From: Lacinutrix neustonica
GTDB taxonomy: Bacteria; Bacteroidota; Bacteroidia; Flavobacteriales; Flavobacteriaceae
NCBI RefSeq assembly: GCF_026625145.1
Contig: NZ_CP113088.1
Span: forward strand, 1,054,001-1,118,000
DNA length: 64,000 nucleotides
Reading direction: 5' to 3'
In this document: positions 9,792-19,616 of the stretch, in pieces
How the letters are laid out: the number at the start of each line of letters is the position of its first letter
Numbering within the stretch: the stretch's first letter is position 1
The notes under the pieces: model-generated
Databases searched by the model: none
The model's input: the letters and a program-made list of their open reading frames with translations, nothing else
What the model was told of the DNA's origin: nothing
Position numbers and translations under genes: made by a program

Positions 9792-10179
9792 TTATGCAGA
9801 ACCCAATACTTGTTTTAAATCTGAAATTTGATTTTCCCACAGCATTTTTGCTTCATCCACTTCACCTTCTTCAGCAAAATCGGTTATCATGATAGACACG
9901 TCTTTAGTAATTTCGTCAACCTGTATTCTTATTTCAAAATAATAGGGATCCTCTTCATCTACTAACCATTTAAATTTAATGCGCTCACCACTCTTTTTAG
10001 TAATAAGTTTTGCTGACTCTTCTGATCCATCCCAAATGAATTTAAAAAGCTCTCCTCGCGAATTTACATTGTCTGCAAACCATTCAGATAAACCGAGACG
10101 GTGTCGAGATATATTGATATAGCAATTGCGGAGAAGCGTGAATAGGAAATTCTAGTTCGTATTTTAATTTTTCGTCCAT
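9792..10179 (-). CDS. START-like / SRPBCC domain protein (frame broken at 10093)
   Basis: About 128 residues after restoration. The N-terminus reads MDEKLKYELEFPIHASPQLL, then YQYISTPSGLSEWFADNV, FKFIWDGSEESAKLI and FKWLVDEEDPYYFEIRI, the pattern of the Bacteroidota START-like/SRPBCC domain, a helix-grip fold with a hydrophobic pocket; the ligand is unknown. As read a stop follows TPSRFI because CCGAGA (plus strand 10093-10098) replaces CCGGA; the span minus one base is 129 codons. It lies upstream of the aminotransferase gene in the same direction, separated by the hairpin at 9737-9764. Confidence 0.8.
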
Positions 10180-10480
10180 TTGTTGGTTTATTATAATAAT
10201 ATTTTGTCCAATATATAACATTAATTAGTGTTAAAAAAATTAATATCAAAAAGTGAAAATCTATATTAATGTCACGATAAAAAAATAAGGGTTACATATT
10301 CTATTTATCACTTCGAACCTACGCTATTTCAGACAATCAGGCCTATAATTTCTGTTTATAAATTCCATTGACGCCTCTTAAATAATGCTATTCAAGTTCT
10401 GTTTTTTTATGAGACCATTGAGATTAAAATCTACAATGACACCTCAAAAACTTGGAGTTTAAATTTAACTCGATTTTTTA
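10180..10480. other. Gene-free stretch before the tRNA
   Basis: No reading frame or convincing hairpin that I can support. It separates the START-like gene (leftward) from the tRNA (rightward) and must hold the START-like promoter. Confidence 0.5.
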
Positions 10481-10511
10481 TTTGTACTAACTATAATTGT
10501 TTATATATTTG
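10481..10511 (+). promoter_or_regulatory. tRNA promoter of TTTG / TAnnTTTG type
   Basis: TTTG at 10481-10484, 19-base spacer, TATATTTG at 10504-10511. A start about 7 bases later would leave a leader of roughly 9 bases before the tRNA. Confidence 0.75.
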
Positions 10512-10526
10512 CACACTCAAAATTAT

Positions 10527-10600
10527 GGCGAGGTAGCTCAGTTGGTTAGAGCGTTGGATTCATAACCTGGAGGTCACGGGATCGTGCCCCGTTCTCGCTA
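10527..10600 (+). tRNA. tRNA-Met (anticodon CAT)
   Basis: 74-nt cloverleaf: acceptor GGCGAGG paired with TCTCGCT, D arm with AGCTCAGTTGGTTAGAGC, anticodon loop TTCATAA, T-arm ACGGG/CCCGT, no encoded CCA. CAT could be elongator Met or the tRNA-Ile2 precursor; the closing pairs resemble elongator Met of Bacteroidota. Oddities: the anticodon stem as read (TTGGA / CCTGG) relies on G-T wobble, whereas CCCAG, containing CCAGA, would pair properly; the T loop starts ATC rather than TTC; and pair 7-66 is G-T. Confidence 0.85.
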
Positions 10601-10610
10601 CAAAGACCAT

Positions 10611-10643
10611 TAAAAGTCAGAACTTAGGTTCCGGCTTTTTTTT
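10611..10643 (+). terminator. tRNA terminator with a damaged left arm
   Basis: Right arm GTTCCGGC followed by eight T. The left arm reads GTCAGAAC at 10616-10623, but restoring CCGGA to give GTCCGGAAC makes a near-perfect stem with the right arm. This non-coding lesion therefore matches the same motif seen in the broken genes. Confidence 0.75.
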
Positions 10644-11198
10644 GTCTAGATAATCCATTGAGGGAACAAATAAGAGCTACACTTCAAATCACAGTAAGTA
10701 AAACACTAAAAACCAGATTGCAAAGTGCTTTTTTATTTAATTGTGAAACTGGGTAATAAATAAGTACCAGCAAATCTATCCTTTTTTTCTAAACAAAAAG
10801 GCAGATGTATTACAACGAATAAACGTTGAATACTTGCTAGTCTTAACGAAGGTTTATCTTTGAACTAAAAAAAGCGCCACATATTAACGAAGTAAAGCTA
10901 TGTTATAAAAAATGCTCCCAAACAGTGTCAAACCTTTACCCTGCTAAAGTTTCGATGCTTTATTATAAAAGTATCACAGTTTTTTTTCAATAAACACAGG
11001 ATATACAATGGTTAATAGTTCTTTTTTGAGTTTATATAATCAATGGCTACTATTCTATTTACTTTACCTAGCGGAACCTGGTGTACAATTATACCTTTCT
11101 TTAAAAATATAAGCGCAAGAACACCTGTCTTCAAACTATCGAAAAATTCTCAAATGATTGACAGTCAAACCACAAATTTTCATGTTTATATCCTGTTC
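10644..11198. other. Gene-free stretch after the tRNA
   Basis: AT-rich with scattered stops in all frames. No integrase, attachment-site repeat of the tRNA end, or CDS could be supported, although the position downstream of a tRNA is a typical integration site. Confidence 0.4.
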
Positions 11199-11383
11199 TT
11201 AATTATAATTTTTTCGTAATCCTTCCCGCATTAATTTAAACGAATGGTGTCTTTTAATCAATTCGTATTCATCTCTCGAGATTTAGAATTCGCTATAAAG
11301 TTTGATGTTTTTACAAATTGTTTAGAAAAAACTTTACCAACTCTTGCGAACTGCTTTACGGGATTTTTAGGCTTCTGTTCCAT
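11199..11383 (-). CDS. Small basic hypothetical protein, 60 residues, hidden by a double lesion
   Basis: From ATG at 11383 the frame reads MEQKPKNPVKQFARVGKVF and continues to NSKS, where the as-read DNA has TCTCGAGA at 11274-11281. Collapsing this to TCCGGA joins it to GDEYELIKRHHSFKLMREG and ends LRKNYN with TAA at 11199. The restored length is exactly 61 codons. It is strongly basic with no membrane segment. I do not recognise a family. The clean restoration of a full frame by the same motif rule seen elsewhere is the main evidence that it is real. Confidence 0.55.
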
Positions 11384-11745
11384 AGATTTAATAGTGCTGG
11401 TTCTTTTTTTAACAAATATATAAACCAATAAGAATGCGTTTATTATACAATTTATTCAATTTGTTGTAAGATTTTTCACTTGTGGAACAAAACATCTATT
11501 AATGAACATCTTTGGTATTAAAAACATACATGAATATCTAATTTTACCGGACAAGTGTTATATCATGACCTAAGCGTAAAGAATTACAAACGTCACACTT
11601 ACTATTGTAATTAGACTGTTAGCACCAATAGTTCAAGGCATGTACTATTGAAGCGCTCTATAAACGGATCAAAAAGGCAAACCGCGTTGGTGCCCTTAAA
11701 ATAGCAATGCATAAATAAATTCAAACTTGAGAAATACCCATTGGG
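11384..11745. other. Gene-free stretch downstream of the CheB/CheR kinase gene
   Basis: No supported gene or hairpin. AT-rich sequence between the end of the large kinase gene and the start of the 60-residue protein. Confidence 0.4.
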
Positions 11746-14700
11746 TTATGCCTCTTTACTCATAGGAAAATAAAGGATAAAGCTTGCTCCTTTTCCTTTT
11801 TCACTTTCTACATCTATATACCCACCATGTAAGTCCATAATACGTTTACATATCGCTAAGCCAATTCCCGTTCCAGTATAATCACTAGAAGAATTTAATC
11901 TTTTAAAGGGTTTAAAAATATAATTTTTTTTGTCTACATCTAAACCAATACCATTGTCTTTAAAAACGATCTTTTTGAAATGAAACTTTTTATTTGCATT
12001 AAAGCGCTTTGGAACTGATTCACCTTCTACTTCAGATACCGTAATATCAATAATGGGTTTCTTTTTATTAAATTTAACCCCATTCTTAATTAAATTAGAA
12101 AACAGCTGATATATTCTAATTTGAATCCCGTTTACCGTACCTAGATCTTCTGCTTTTATAGTAACCTCTTGTTCTTCTATCATTATTGTGAGATCAGACA
12201 ATACTTGATTGAGGGTATCATCTAAAACCACTTTTTCAGATTGAATACTATTATTTTCAATCCTACTATATTCTAAAATATTATCTATTAAATCCGTCAT
12301 GCGTTGAGCGGAATGTTCAATTTTAGAAGCATAGGTTGGAATCGTATCAACATCAGTATCTTCGGAGACAATTAGAGAATTAAAAGTTCTTATTTTTCGT
12401 AAGGGCTCTTTTAAATCATGACTCGCCATGTAAGCAAACTCTTCCAGATTCATATTGAGCTTTATGAGCTCTTTATTCGCTTTAGTCACTTCCCTTGTAC
12501 GCTGGTTTACTTTTTCCTCTAAGGCTTCACTAAACGCCACTTGGTCTTGAATATTGGTATTCGACCCCAAGTAGCCTACAAAGTTATTATCTATGTCAAA
12601 TTTGGGAATGCCATGATTTAAAAACCATTGATAGGTACCATCGTGTTTTTTTACCCGATATTTTACAGAGTATGGGATTCTTTTTTCAAAGGCCTCCATA
12701 TATATTCCCATTCCGCGCTCTTTATCTTCTGTATGAAGGAATTTCAACCAGTTATCTCCCAAATTATCTTCCAGTTTGCTATTTGTAAAATCTAGCCATG
12801 TTTTATTAATATACGTGCATTGTGCGTTTCTATCTGTTATCCGAGATAGTCATTGGTGTGGTATCTGCAATTTTTTTAAACCGTTCTTCGCTTTGTTTTA
12901 TTTTTTGCAATAACATTTTATCCTGAGTAATATCTAAAATCGTTGCAAAAGCCTTTCTCGCGTTTTTTTCCTCATCAAAAAGCACTCTACCAGTAACTCT
13001 CACGTATCTAATTCCCTCTTTAAGCATCAGCCTAACTTCGTGATTAATTTCACCTGTCTTCTTCGCTTGCTTCATATTCTTACTTCTACTCACTACATCA
13101 TCAGGATGCACTTTTTTAATAATATCAGCTTCCGTCACTTTCTTTTTTGGACTGAATTCAAGAAATTTATAAAGTGCTTCGTCAAAAATCATTTCATTGA
13201 CATCAAAATCATACTGAAAAAGAATTAAATTTGAGGCTTTTAAAGCTGTTTCAAGAATTAACTGACTTTGTTTTAATGACGTTATTTCTTGAGCCAAATA
13301 CAGTATTTTATCTTCATCTGAACCTGGTAATTTAAAAAGTACTGTTTTTATTTCATAGTAGCGATTGTTGTATTTTACCTGAATAGAACCTGGTTTGCCT
13401 TCGAGTGTTTCCATACAGAGTTTTTCTATACGTTTTGCCTCTTTTTTCGACGGGTTTATTCCTGGCATGTGCTTTCCAATAACCTCTGCAGCTTCAAATT
13501 CATCAACCCCTTGACCGGCCAAATACTCAATATTGAGCGCTTTATTTAAAATACCGACTGCTGCATCAGGTATGTTTTCTGCTATCGTTCTATAAATAAG
13601 TTCATTGTTTTGACTTATTTCTTTCTCTTCTTTAAGCTCTTGTTCTTTTTCAATCAATAAATCATTGGTGAGTCGAAGCTCCTGATTGGCCGTATTTAAT
13701 TCTTCGTTAGCAGACTGCAGTTCTTCATTACTCGTTTCCAGTTCTTCATTACTAGATTTTAATTCTTCATTCGAAGACTGAAGCTCTTCGTTTATGGTTT
13801 GCAATTCCTCATTAGTGGCCTCTAATTCTTCTGTAAAAATTTGAAGGTGCTCTTGGGTCGAGGTTAATTCATCTTCCAACTCTTTAATGCGAAGGTTAAC
13901 AAAATCTGAAGTTTCCAGTTTTTTTTGAAGCACTAATTGGCCTTCACTAGGTTCTACTTTTTCAAAAATAACCATGAAGTATTGTGTCTCACTTATTCTG
14001 TAAACTAAAGGAATCATCTTTATGCGTACATAGTGTAGTTGCTCATACAAATTGAATTTAACCACATGGCTCGTATGTGTAATATTGGTTTTCTTAACTT
14101 GAGCGAGCACAGCTTTAACTATAGTGGACAATTCAGGATTAACCATTTTATGAAGACTTACGTTCATGGTCCCTTGGCTAATCTCTAAATAAAGTCTTAG
14201 ACTACCATGTACTTCCTTTATTTCAGCATGCTCATTAATAATTACAAAGGGGCTATCGTATTTATAGTAGAGTGTTTCTTTGGCCACATCTACAATACTC
14301 ATATTACGAATATTGTTTTTCTTTTCCTCTTTTTTAATTTCTTGATTTCGAGTCCTAAGCTTGGAAAACTTTAACTGATAATTTAAAGATGCCTCAGCCT
14401 TTCTATATATTTTATCACCTACAACTTTAGAGAATAGATCTGCTGCCACACTCACACTTTCAGATTTTCCTAAAAACAAAAGGCCCTTAGGTTTTAAAGA
14501 GTAATGAAAAATTTGAAGCGTTTGTTTCTGTAAATTGTTATTAAAATAGATTAATAAATTTCTACAAACTACTAAATCAAGTTTTACAAACGGTGGGTCT
14601 GTTGTGATATCGTGTCTAGTAAATAAAATATGTTGTTTAATTTCTTTTTTTACCTCGTAATGCAGTTGATCTATTTTATCAAAATAGGTGCTTATAATTT

Positions 14701-15810
14701 CTGCAGGCACATTACCTAAAAGCTCTTTGTTATAAATGGCTTTTCTTCCAAAATTAATGGCACGCTCATCTATATCTGATGCAAAAATCTGTATGTGATA
14801 CTGGTTTACTTTTTTACCTAGTAATTCATATAATAATATCGCTATGGAATATGATTCTTCTCCAGTGGCACAACCCACACTCCACAGACGTATAGAATCT
14901 CCTGGCTCTTTATCTTCAAGCATGTCTGCAAGCTGTTTCCTTAAATGGTCAAAAGCATTCAAGTCACGAAAAAACTCGGTAACTCCAATCAACACAGAAT
15001 CAAAAAGATTGTCCAACTCTCTTGGATTAGATTTTATAAGCTCATAATAGTCTAGCATAGACCCAAGCTGAAGAGATGCTATTCTATGATTAATACGACG
15101 CATGATTGTCGTTGGTTTATACATTGAAAAATCTGTGCCTGATCGTTTTTCCAATAACTCGAAAATAGCATCTACAGAATTCGTTTTGGGAAGACTTGAA
15201 GCAATGGCTCGTGTATTGGTAATAAACTGAATAATATCATCGTACATTTGTTCTGCAGGCACAATCAAATCTACATGACCCGTATCTATGGCTGCCGATG
15301 GCATGTCGCGATGTTCTGCCGTTTCAGGAAGTTGAGCGATAGTAAAACCACCTAGCGCTCTAATAGCAGACATACCCTTTGACCCATCTTTTCCAAATCC
15401 CGACAATATGACGCCTATGGCCTTTTTAGCTTTATCTTTTGCTAAAGAACTAAAGAAATTATCTATAGATGGTGTAAAGGCATATTCGGAGACAAATCTT
15501 CCAGCACAAAGCTACTATTATAAATCCGAATTTGTTTATTTTGTGGCGTCACATAGACATTACCACTACTTAGCACCATGTTATCTTCAACCGAAACGAC
15601 GGGCCACTTGCAGCGCTTGTCTAATATAGGAGCTAACTGACTTTTATAATCTGGGCTTAAATGCATGACAATGACGATACAGATATCGGCACTTACTCCG
15701 TTAAAATTCTTTAGGAATTTAGTTAAAGCATCGAGACCACCAGCTGATGCACCCACTCCAACAACATACAAATCTGCTCTTCTTTGTGTTTCATTTTTTT
15801 TACCTACCAT
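11746..15810 (-). CDS. CheB-CheR-PAS hybrid sensor histidine kinase (two frame breaks)
   Basis: Multidomain signalling protein of about 1354 residues. Order: CheB methylesterase (GVGASAGGLDAL near 15-30, VMHLSPDYKSQL near 50), CheR methyltransferase (TIMRRINHRIA near 230, WSVGCATGEESYSIAI near 310), a coiled coil of repeated NEELQ/NEELK heptads at about 650-720, then PAS-type domains, HisKA with ASHDLKEPLRK (His near 1129), and HATPase with FSNLIKNGVKFN, FKDNGIGLD and GTGIGLAICKR. No membrane segment is visible. The frame breaks at 15485-15490 (TTCGGA for TTCCGGA) and at 12841-12846 (CCGAGA for CCAGA, giving the PAS residues TIW-ITDRNAQC). The errors cancel, 1355 codons. Its ATG directly follows the stop of the CheB-like gene. 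Confidence 0.92.
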
Positions 15811-16794
15811 CTAATCATTTAATTGTAAAGCGGACTTAATACTATTGATATGTTCTGAGACCTCTTCTATTTTATTATTATACGATTCTGCTAACGTCTT
15901 CATCCCCTTATTTTCATATTCAATGATCATGTTGTTCAACAATGTCTTTTTTTCTTCTAACGTTCTTATAGAAACCCATAGGGCTTCCTCTAGCGAAGCA
16001 TCTTGACTTTTCAATAGTGCTTCTTGAGTAAAAGCATGGCCCACATGACAACGATACCTCACTGGATTTGAGTTTTTCATTTTCCATAAGGGACCGCCGT
16101 ATGTTGCACAACTCATTGCTACTTTTTTACCCAACTTATCTTGTAAGCTAATCTGACTTTTAATGCGCATGGCAATATCATTTTCTCGAACAATATTAAT
16201 AGGCACGTTTTTGTCCTCAGGAAACTCTTCCTTAACGATCTTGCGTATAACCTCAGCCATGTTTTCCGGATTAACGACATAATCAATAGCTATAGTCTTA
16301 TGAGCAAACAAAGGCATACCACTGAACTCAGCTGTTTCCGGGTTTTCAATAACGGTCAACCCTCCACATTTTTGAATGGCATCTAAACCGTTAGTTCCAT
16401 CATTGAGTCTTCCTGTTAAAAGAATTCCAATACATCTATTTTGATACGCTACCGCGGCCGATCGAAAAAGCACATCGATAGAAGGTCTAAATAAATTTTC
16501 CCTAGGACCTTTTGATAACAAAATTTTATTATTACTAATAAAGAGGTGATGGTCCGGTTTCGCAAAATAGATGGTATCGACTTCTATTTGCATGCCGTTT
16601 TCTGCGTCAACCACAGTTAAATCAACATTTTTTTTTAGAATGGAGGCATAAGAATTTGTGGAATTGAAAGCACTATGTAAAACGACTAAAAAAGCCGCAT
16701 TCAAACCTGTTGGGATATCACAAAGGATTTTCTTTAATGCTCTATATCCCCCGGATGAAGCACCAATGACAAAGGTTCTAAAATTTTCAGCCAT
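15811..16794 (-). CDS. CheB-type methylesterase with C-terminal extension
   Basis: 327 residues, intact. The CheB esterase core shows the catalytic serine in VIGASSGGYRAL (residues 9-20), the histidine in VVLHSAF near 42 and LLTGRLNDGTNGLDAI near 125-140, where the aspartate is in the usual place. The C-terminal third has RYRCHVGHAFTQEALL and ALWVSIRTLEEKK, the extension seen in non-chemotaxis CheB proteins. There is no receiver domain. Its TAG abuts the ATG of the CheB-CheR kinase (TAGATG), so the two are translationally coupled and likely act together. No chemoreceptor or flagellar gene is nearby. Confidence 0.88.
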   Translation of the reverse strand: MAENFRTFVIGASSGGYRALKKILCDIPTGLNAAFLVVLHSAFNSTNSYASILKKNVDLTVVDAENGMQIEVDTIYFAKPDHHLFISNNKILLSKGPRENLFRPSIDVLFRSAAVAYQNRCIGILLTGRLNDGTNGLDAIQKCGGLTVIENPETAEFSGMPLFAHKTIAIDYVVNPENMAEVIRKIVKEEFPEDKNVPINIVRENDIAMRIKSQISLQDKLGKKVAMSCATYGGPLWKMKNSNPVRYRCHVGHAFTQEALLKSQDASLEEALWVSIRTLEEKKTLLNNMIIEYENKGMKTLAESYNNKIEEVSEHINSIKSALQLND

Positions 16795-16881
16795 TTTAAT
16801 TCAATTTATCCGACAGTAGGGAAATTAACTGTTTTTATAACTATCGATTAACGTTTTTCATTTTATTCTTATCTTTTTGAA

Positions 16882-17328
16882 CTAAAGTCTAAATAAAAAA
16901 TTATCCCTATTTAAAGTCGAATTTTGGTATTGCCAGTCTAAAGCTAATATTCGTTTTAACGCCTTTTTTAAATCATTAAAATCTGATGGTTTATTAAGAT
17001 AAATGTTTGCGCCTTCTAAAAAAGTCGCTTCGATATCTTTTTCTGAACAAGAGGTGGAGTAAATTATAACTGTAATATCTCTTAACCCAGGATCTTGTTT
17101 TATCTCTTTTAAACATTCTAATCCATCCATGTTAGGCATATTAAGATCTAAAAACAATAAATCTGGTCTTCGAATTGCTGGGTCTCTTATATAAGTGATT
17201 AGTTCAATGCCGCTTTTAAACATTTTTAATTGAGATGGTATACCAATGCGACTAATAGCCAATTCAAATAACGTTCTGTCATCATTATCGTCATCTACTA
17301 AAGCGATATTCAAGTTTTTCTCTATCAT
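16882..17328 (-). CDS. Single-domain response regulator (Rcp1-like receiver)
   Basis: 148 residues, receiver domain only, intact. The acidic pocket is ALVDDDNDDRTLF (residues 9-21), the phosphoacceptor aspartate lies in LLFLDLNMPNMDG near 60, the threonine/serine in IIYSTS and the lysine in YLNKP. It lies just upstream of the CheB-like gene on the same strand and is a likely phosphotransfer partner of the histidine kinase. Confidence 0.92.
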   Translation of the reverse strand: MIEKNLNIALVDDDNDDRTLFELAISRIGIPSQLKMFKSGIELITYIRDPAIRRPDLLFLDLNMPNMDGLECLKEIKQDPGLRDITVIIYSTSCSEKDIEATFLEGANIYLNKPSDFNDLKKALKRILALDWQYQNSTLNRDNFLFRL

Positions 17329-17362
17329 GTATTATTTTCTGCGAGTATGGTTAGTTTAGTAA

Positions 17363-17914
17363 TTATCCCGTGATATTTAATTGCTTTTTTAAATTTAAAA
17401 AATAAGAAGGACTAAATCCTGTGGTATTTTTAAATTGTTTTGATAAATGGGAGACACTGCTATAATTCAATTTATACGCAATCTCTGTTAAACTCAAATT
17501 TTGTTCTGTTAGCAATTCTTTGACGAAATCAATCTTCTTTAAAATTAAGAACTTTTCTATAGATATGTGAGCTGTTTCTGAAAAAATTCTTGATAAATAA
17601 CTATAGGTGTATGGCAGCTTCTCTTCTATATGAGCAGACACTTTCATGCTCTCATCGAAGGTATCAAGTCTTACAAGATTAGAAATGATCTCTTTAACCT
17701 TTTGTACGCGAATTAATTGTTGGTCACCTATAACCTCTATACCAGACGTATTCAATTCATGAAACAAAACAACTTTTTGTTCTTTATCTAAGTTTTGTAA
17801 TATTTCTATACCTCCGGGAGGATTTAATCTGTATACTACTCCTAATTGATCTAATTTCTCAATTAGAAGGTTTTTGCATATCAATTGCACATCAAATTTA
17901 ACCTGTATTTTCAT
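17363..17914 (-). CDS. AraC-family regulator with HMA-like N-terminal domain
   Basis: 183 residues. The C-terminal AraC/XylS helix-turn-helix pair contains NLSLTEIAYKLNYSSVSHLS and FKNTTGFSPSYF (about 140-175). The N-terminal 70 residues resemble the small metal-binding-like fold found in a group of Bacteroidota AraC proteins, but the paired cysteines of that fold are not kept (only one Cys, in LICKNLL). It lies 34 bases upstream of the receiver gene and is probably in the same operon, so it may be an output regulator. Confidence 0.8.
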   Translation of the reverse strand: MKIQVKFDVQLICKNLLIEKLDQLGVVYRLNPPGGIEILQNLDKEQKVVLFHELNTSGIEVIGDQQLIRVQKVKEIISNLVRLDTFDESMKVSAHIEEKLPYTYSYLSRIFSETAHISIEKFLILKKIDFVKELLTEQNLSLTEIAYKLNYSSVSHLSKQFKNTTGFSPSYFLNLKKQLNITG

Positions 17915-18313
17915 AATAGCCCGTTGAAAATTGTAATCTCTTTACAAGTTAAAATAATCCCCTTAAAATTTTAATTTTTACTAATAAAAATTCAATAATC
18001 AAGACACTTTTTCCTTATCCCTAACAGGAACAACCGTTTTAATTTCACCTACTTATAAAAGTACGAATGTTTTATAAGAGTTGTTTAATCTACAAAAATA
18101 GCCTATTAGCGTAAAAAAAACGGAATTATACAACCATTTAGCTTAATTGTATAAAACTTCGGAGTCGTTTTAATATAATTTTGACCCAATGGTTATTTTT
18201 GATATTAAACCATCTCTACTTTTTATTATTAAGAGATATGAAGTTAAAATTTATCTAACGCCTTTATGTTTAAAAAAACACATTAATTAATCAACAATAT
18301 TAAATCCCTCAAG
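17915..18313. other. Divergent intergenic region
   Basis: About 400 bases between the leftward AraC-like gene and the rightward small membrane protein. No CDS; it should contain the promoters of both units. I could not place a full TAnnTTTG promoter with confidence. Confidence 0.45.
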
Positions 18314-18488
18314 ATGTTAAAAATTCCAAATTTTATTCTCAAATCATATCTCGGTCACCTGGTGGGGAAGTTTACTTATAGTTGACAATTATCAATTTAT
18401 TAATTTTCTATTCCTTGTTACAAGTACTGCCACACTTCTTTTAGCAATCATTTTTCATCTAAAATCAAGTCGTAATTTAATAGAATAA
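18314..18488 (+). CDS. Small membrane protein, 57 residues, hidden by a frame break
   Basis: ATG at 18314 gives MLKIPNFILKSYL; as read the frame stops at the TGA of FTYS-stop. Correcting TCTCGG at 18349-18354 to TCTGG gives LVTWWGSLLIVDNYQF, then a hydrophobic segment ILFLVTSTATLLLAIIF-like at about residues 30-48, and a stop at 18486. The restored length is 58 codons. One or two membrane segments are likely. The TAA overlaps the ATG of the AraC gene (TAATG), so it is coupled to that regulator and may modulate it. I recognise no family. Confidence 0.6.
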
Positions 18489-19437
18489 TGAAAAAAACAG
18501 AGAGCTATAATACCCATACTTTTAATCGGCATGTGACTAAAATAGACAATGCCACAAACAAGAGTGTTTTTCAGATAAAAACTTCCAATGATTTTGTGTT
18601 CACCAATTTATCGTGTAATAGCAATTCAAATCGTGAAATATTAAATACGCTCTTAGCCAAGAAAGCAGTTCATTTTATATACCCTCGTAAACATAGTATT
18701 TCAATTAATCTTGAAGGAGAATCTTACAAGGCAATGGTTTGTCCTGCTAACAAAACCACTATTTTTAGCTATGAGACGTCAGTTAAAAATGTTTTGGATG
18801 TCACAGGTAATAAAGATCCGAAGTCTCCATTTTAAGTATGAGTTATCCATTCCTTAAAACTTTTGGAGTGGATACTACAGATGTTTTTTTAAATAATTTC
18901 CAACGCTCAAAATCTGGACACATGACCTATTTTCATGAATCTACCGGAGACAAAAGGATTTCACTAACGCTTAATAAGATTAAGAAATATTGGAATATTG
19001 AACAGGGTAATAATGTACTGGTCAAAGCTGCAATAGCAGAATTACAGTCTGTTTTTATGCAACAGTATTTAATTTTAAATAGTGATAACATTTTGAGTAA
19101 TCTTGAAATTCAGAAAATTAGTGAACTTCCTGGTATTATTATGGATCAATTAAACACCAATCTAACCTCAAAAATATTAGCTTCCCAAGTAGCTATTAAA
19201 ATAGACCGATTAGAGCTAGGGTGTGACATTATTTTTAAATGCAACTTGAGCGTCTTGATCGATGAGATAAAACTTGAGAATGTTGCAAACTTATTAATGA
19301 CTACAGATAATTCATTGGCTGAAATCGCTTACCAAAATGGGTATACCCAAAGAAGTTACTTGTACACCGTTTTTCTAAAACGATTTGGATGTAGTCCTTC
19401 AGAATACAAAAACAACTGCTTAAAAAAATTAGGATAA
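18488..19437 (+). CDS. AraC-family transcriptional regulator (frame broken at 18818)
   Basis: About 316 residues after joining two reading frames. The as-read stop after KDPKSPF vanishes when CCGAA at 18818-18822 is restored to CCGGAA, giving NKDPEVSILSMSYPFLKTFG; the span plus one base is 317 codons. The C-terminal DNA-binding part shows LASQVAIKIDRLELG, NSLAEIAYQNGYTQRSYL and FLKRFGCSPSEYK. The N-terminal 200 residues have no obvious cupin motif. Coupled by TAATG to the small membrane gene upstream. Confidence 0.85.
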
Positions 19438-19616
19438 TATTAGGTGAAAATTTATTTTGATCTTAGGTATTTATAAAATAACCTAGGCATTTAAAACCTT
19501 ATTTTCTTCGCTAGAATAACATTGTTCTTTTTTCATTTCAATTAGGTTCTTTAATGATTTATTTGAATCAATTTTTACTTAGAAATAGTATTAATTTGGT
19601 GTAAACATATAGCATT

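Noticed and set aside
10601-11745. Integrated element downstream of the tRNA
   Set aside because: No integrase, no repeat of the tRNA 3' end and no cargo genes beyond one short frame.
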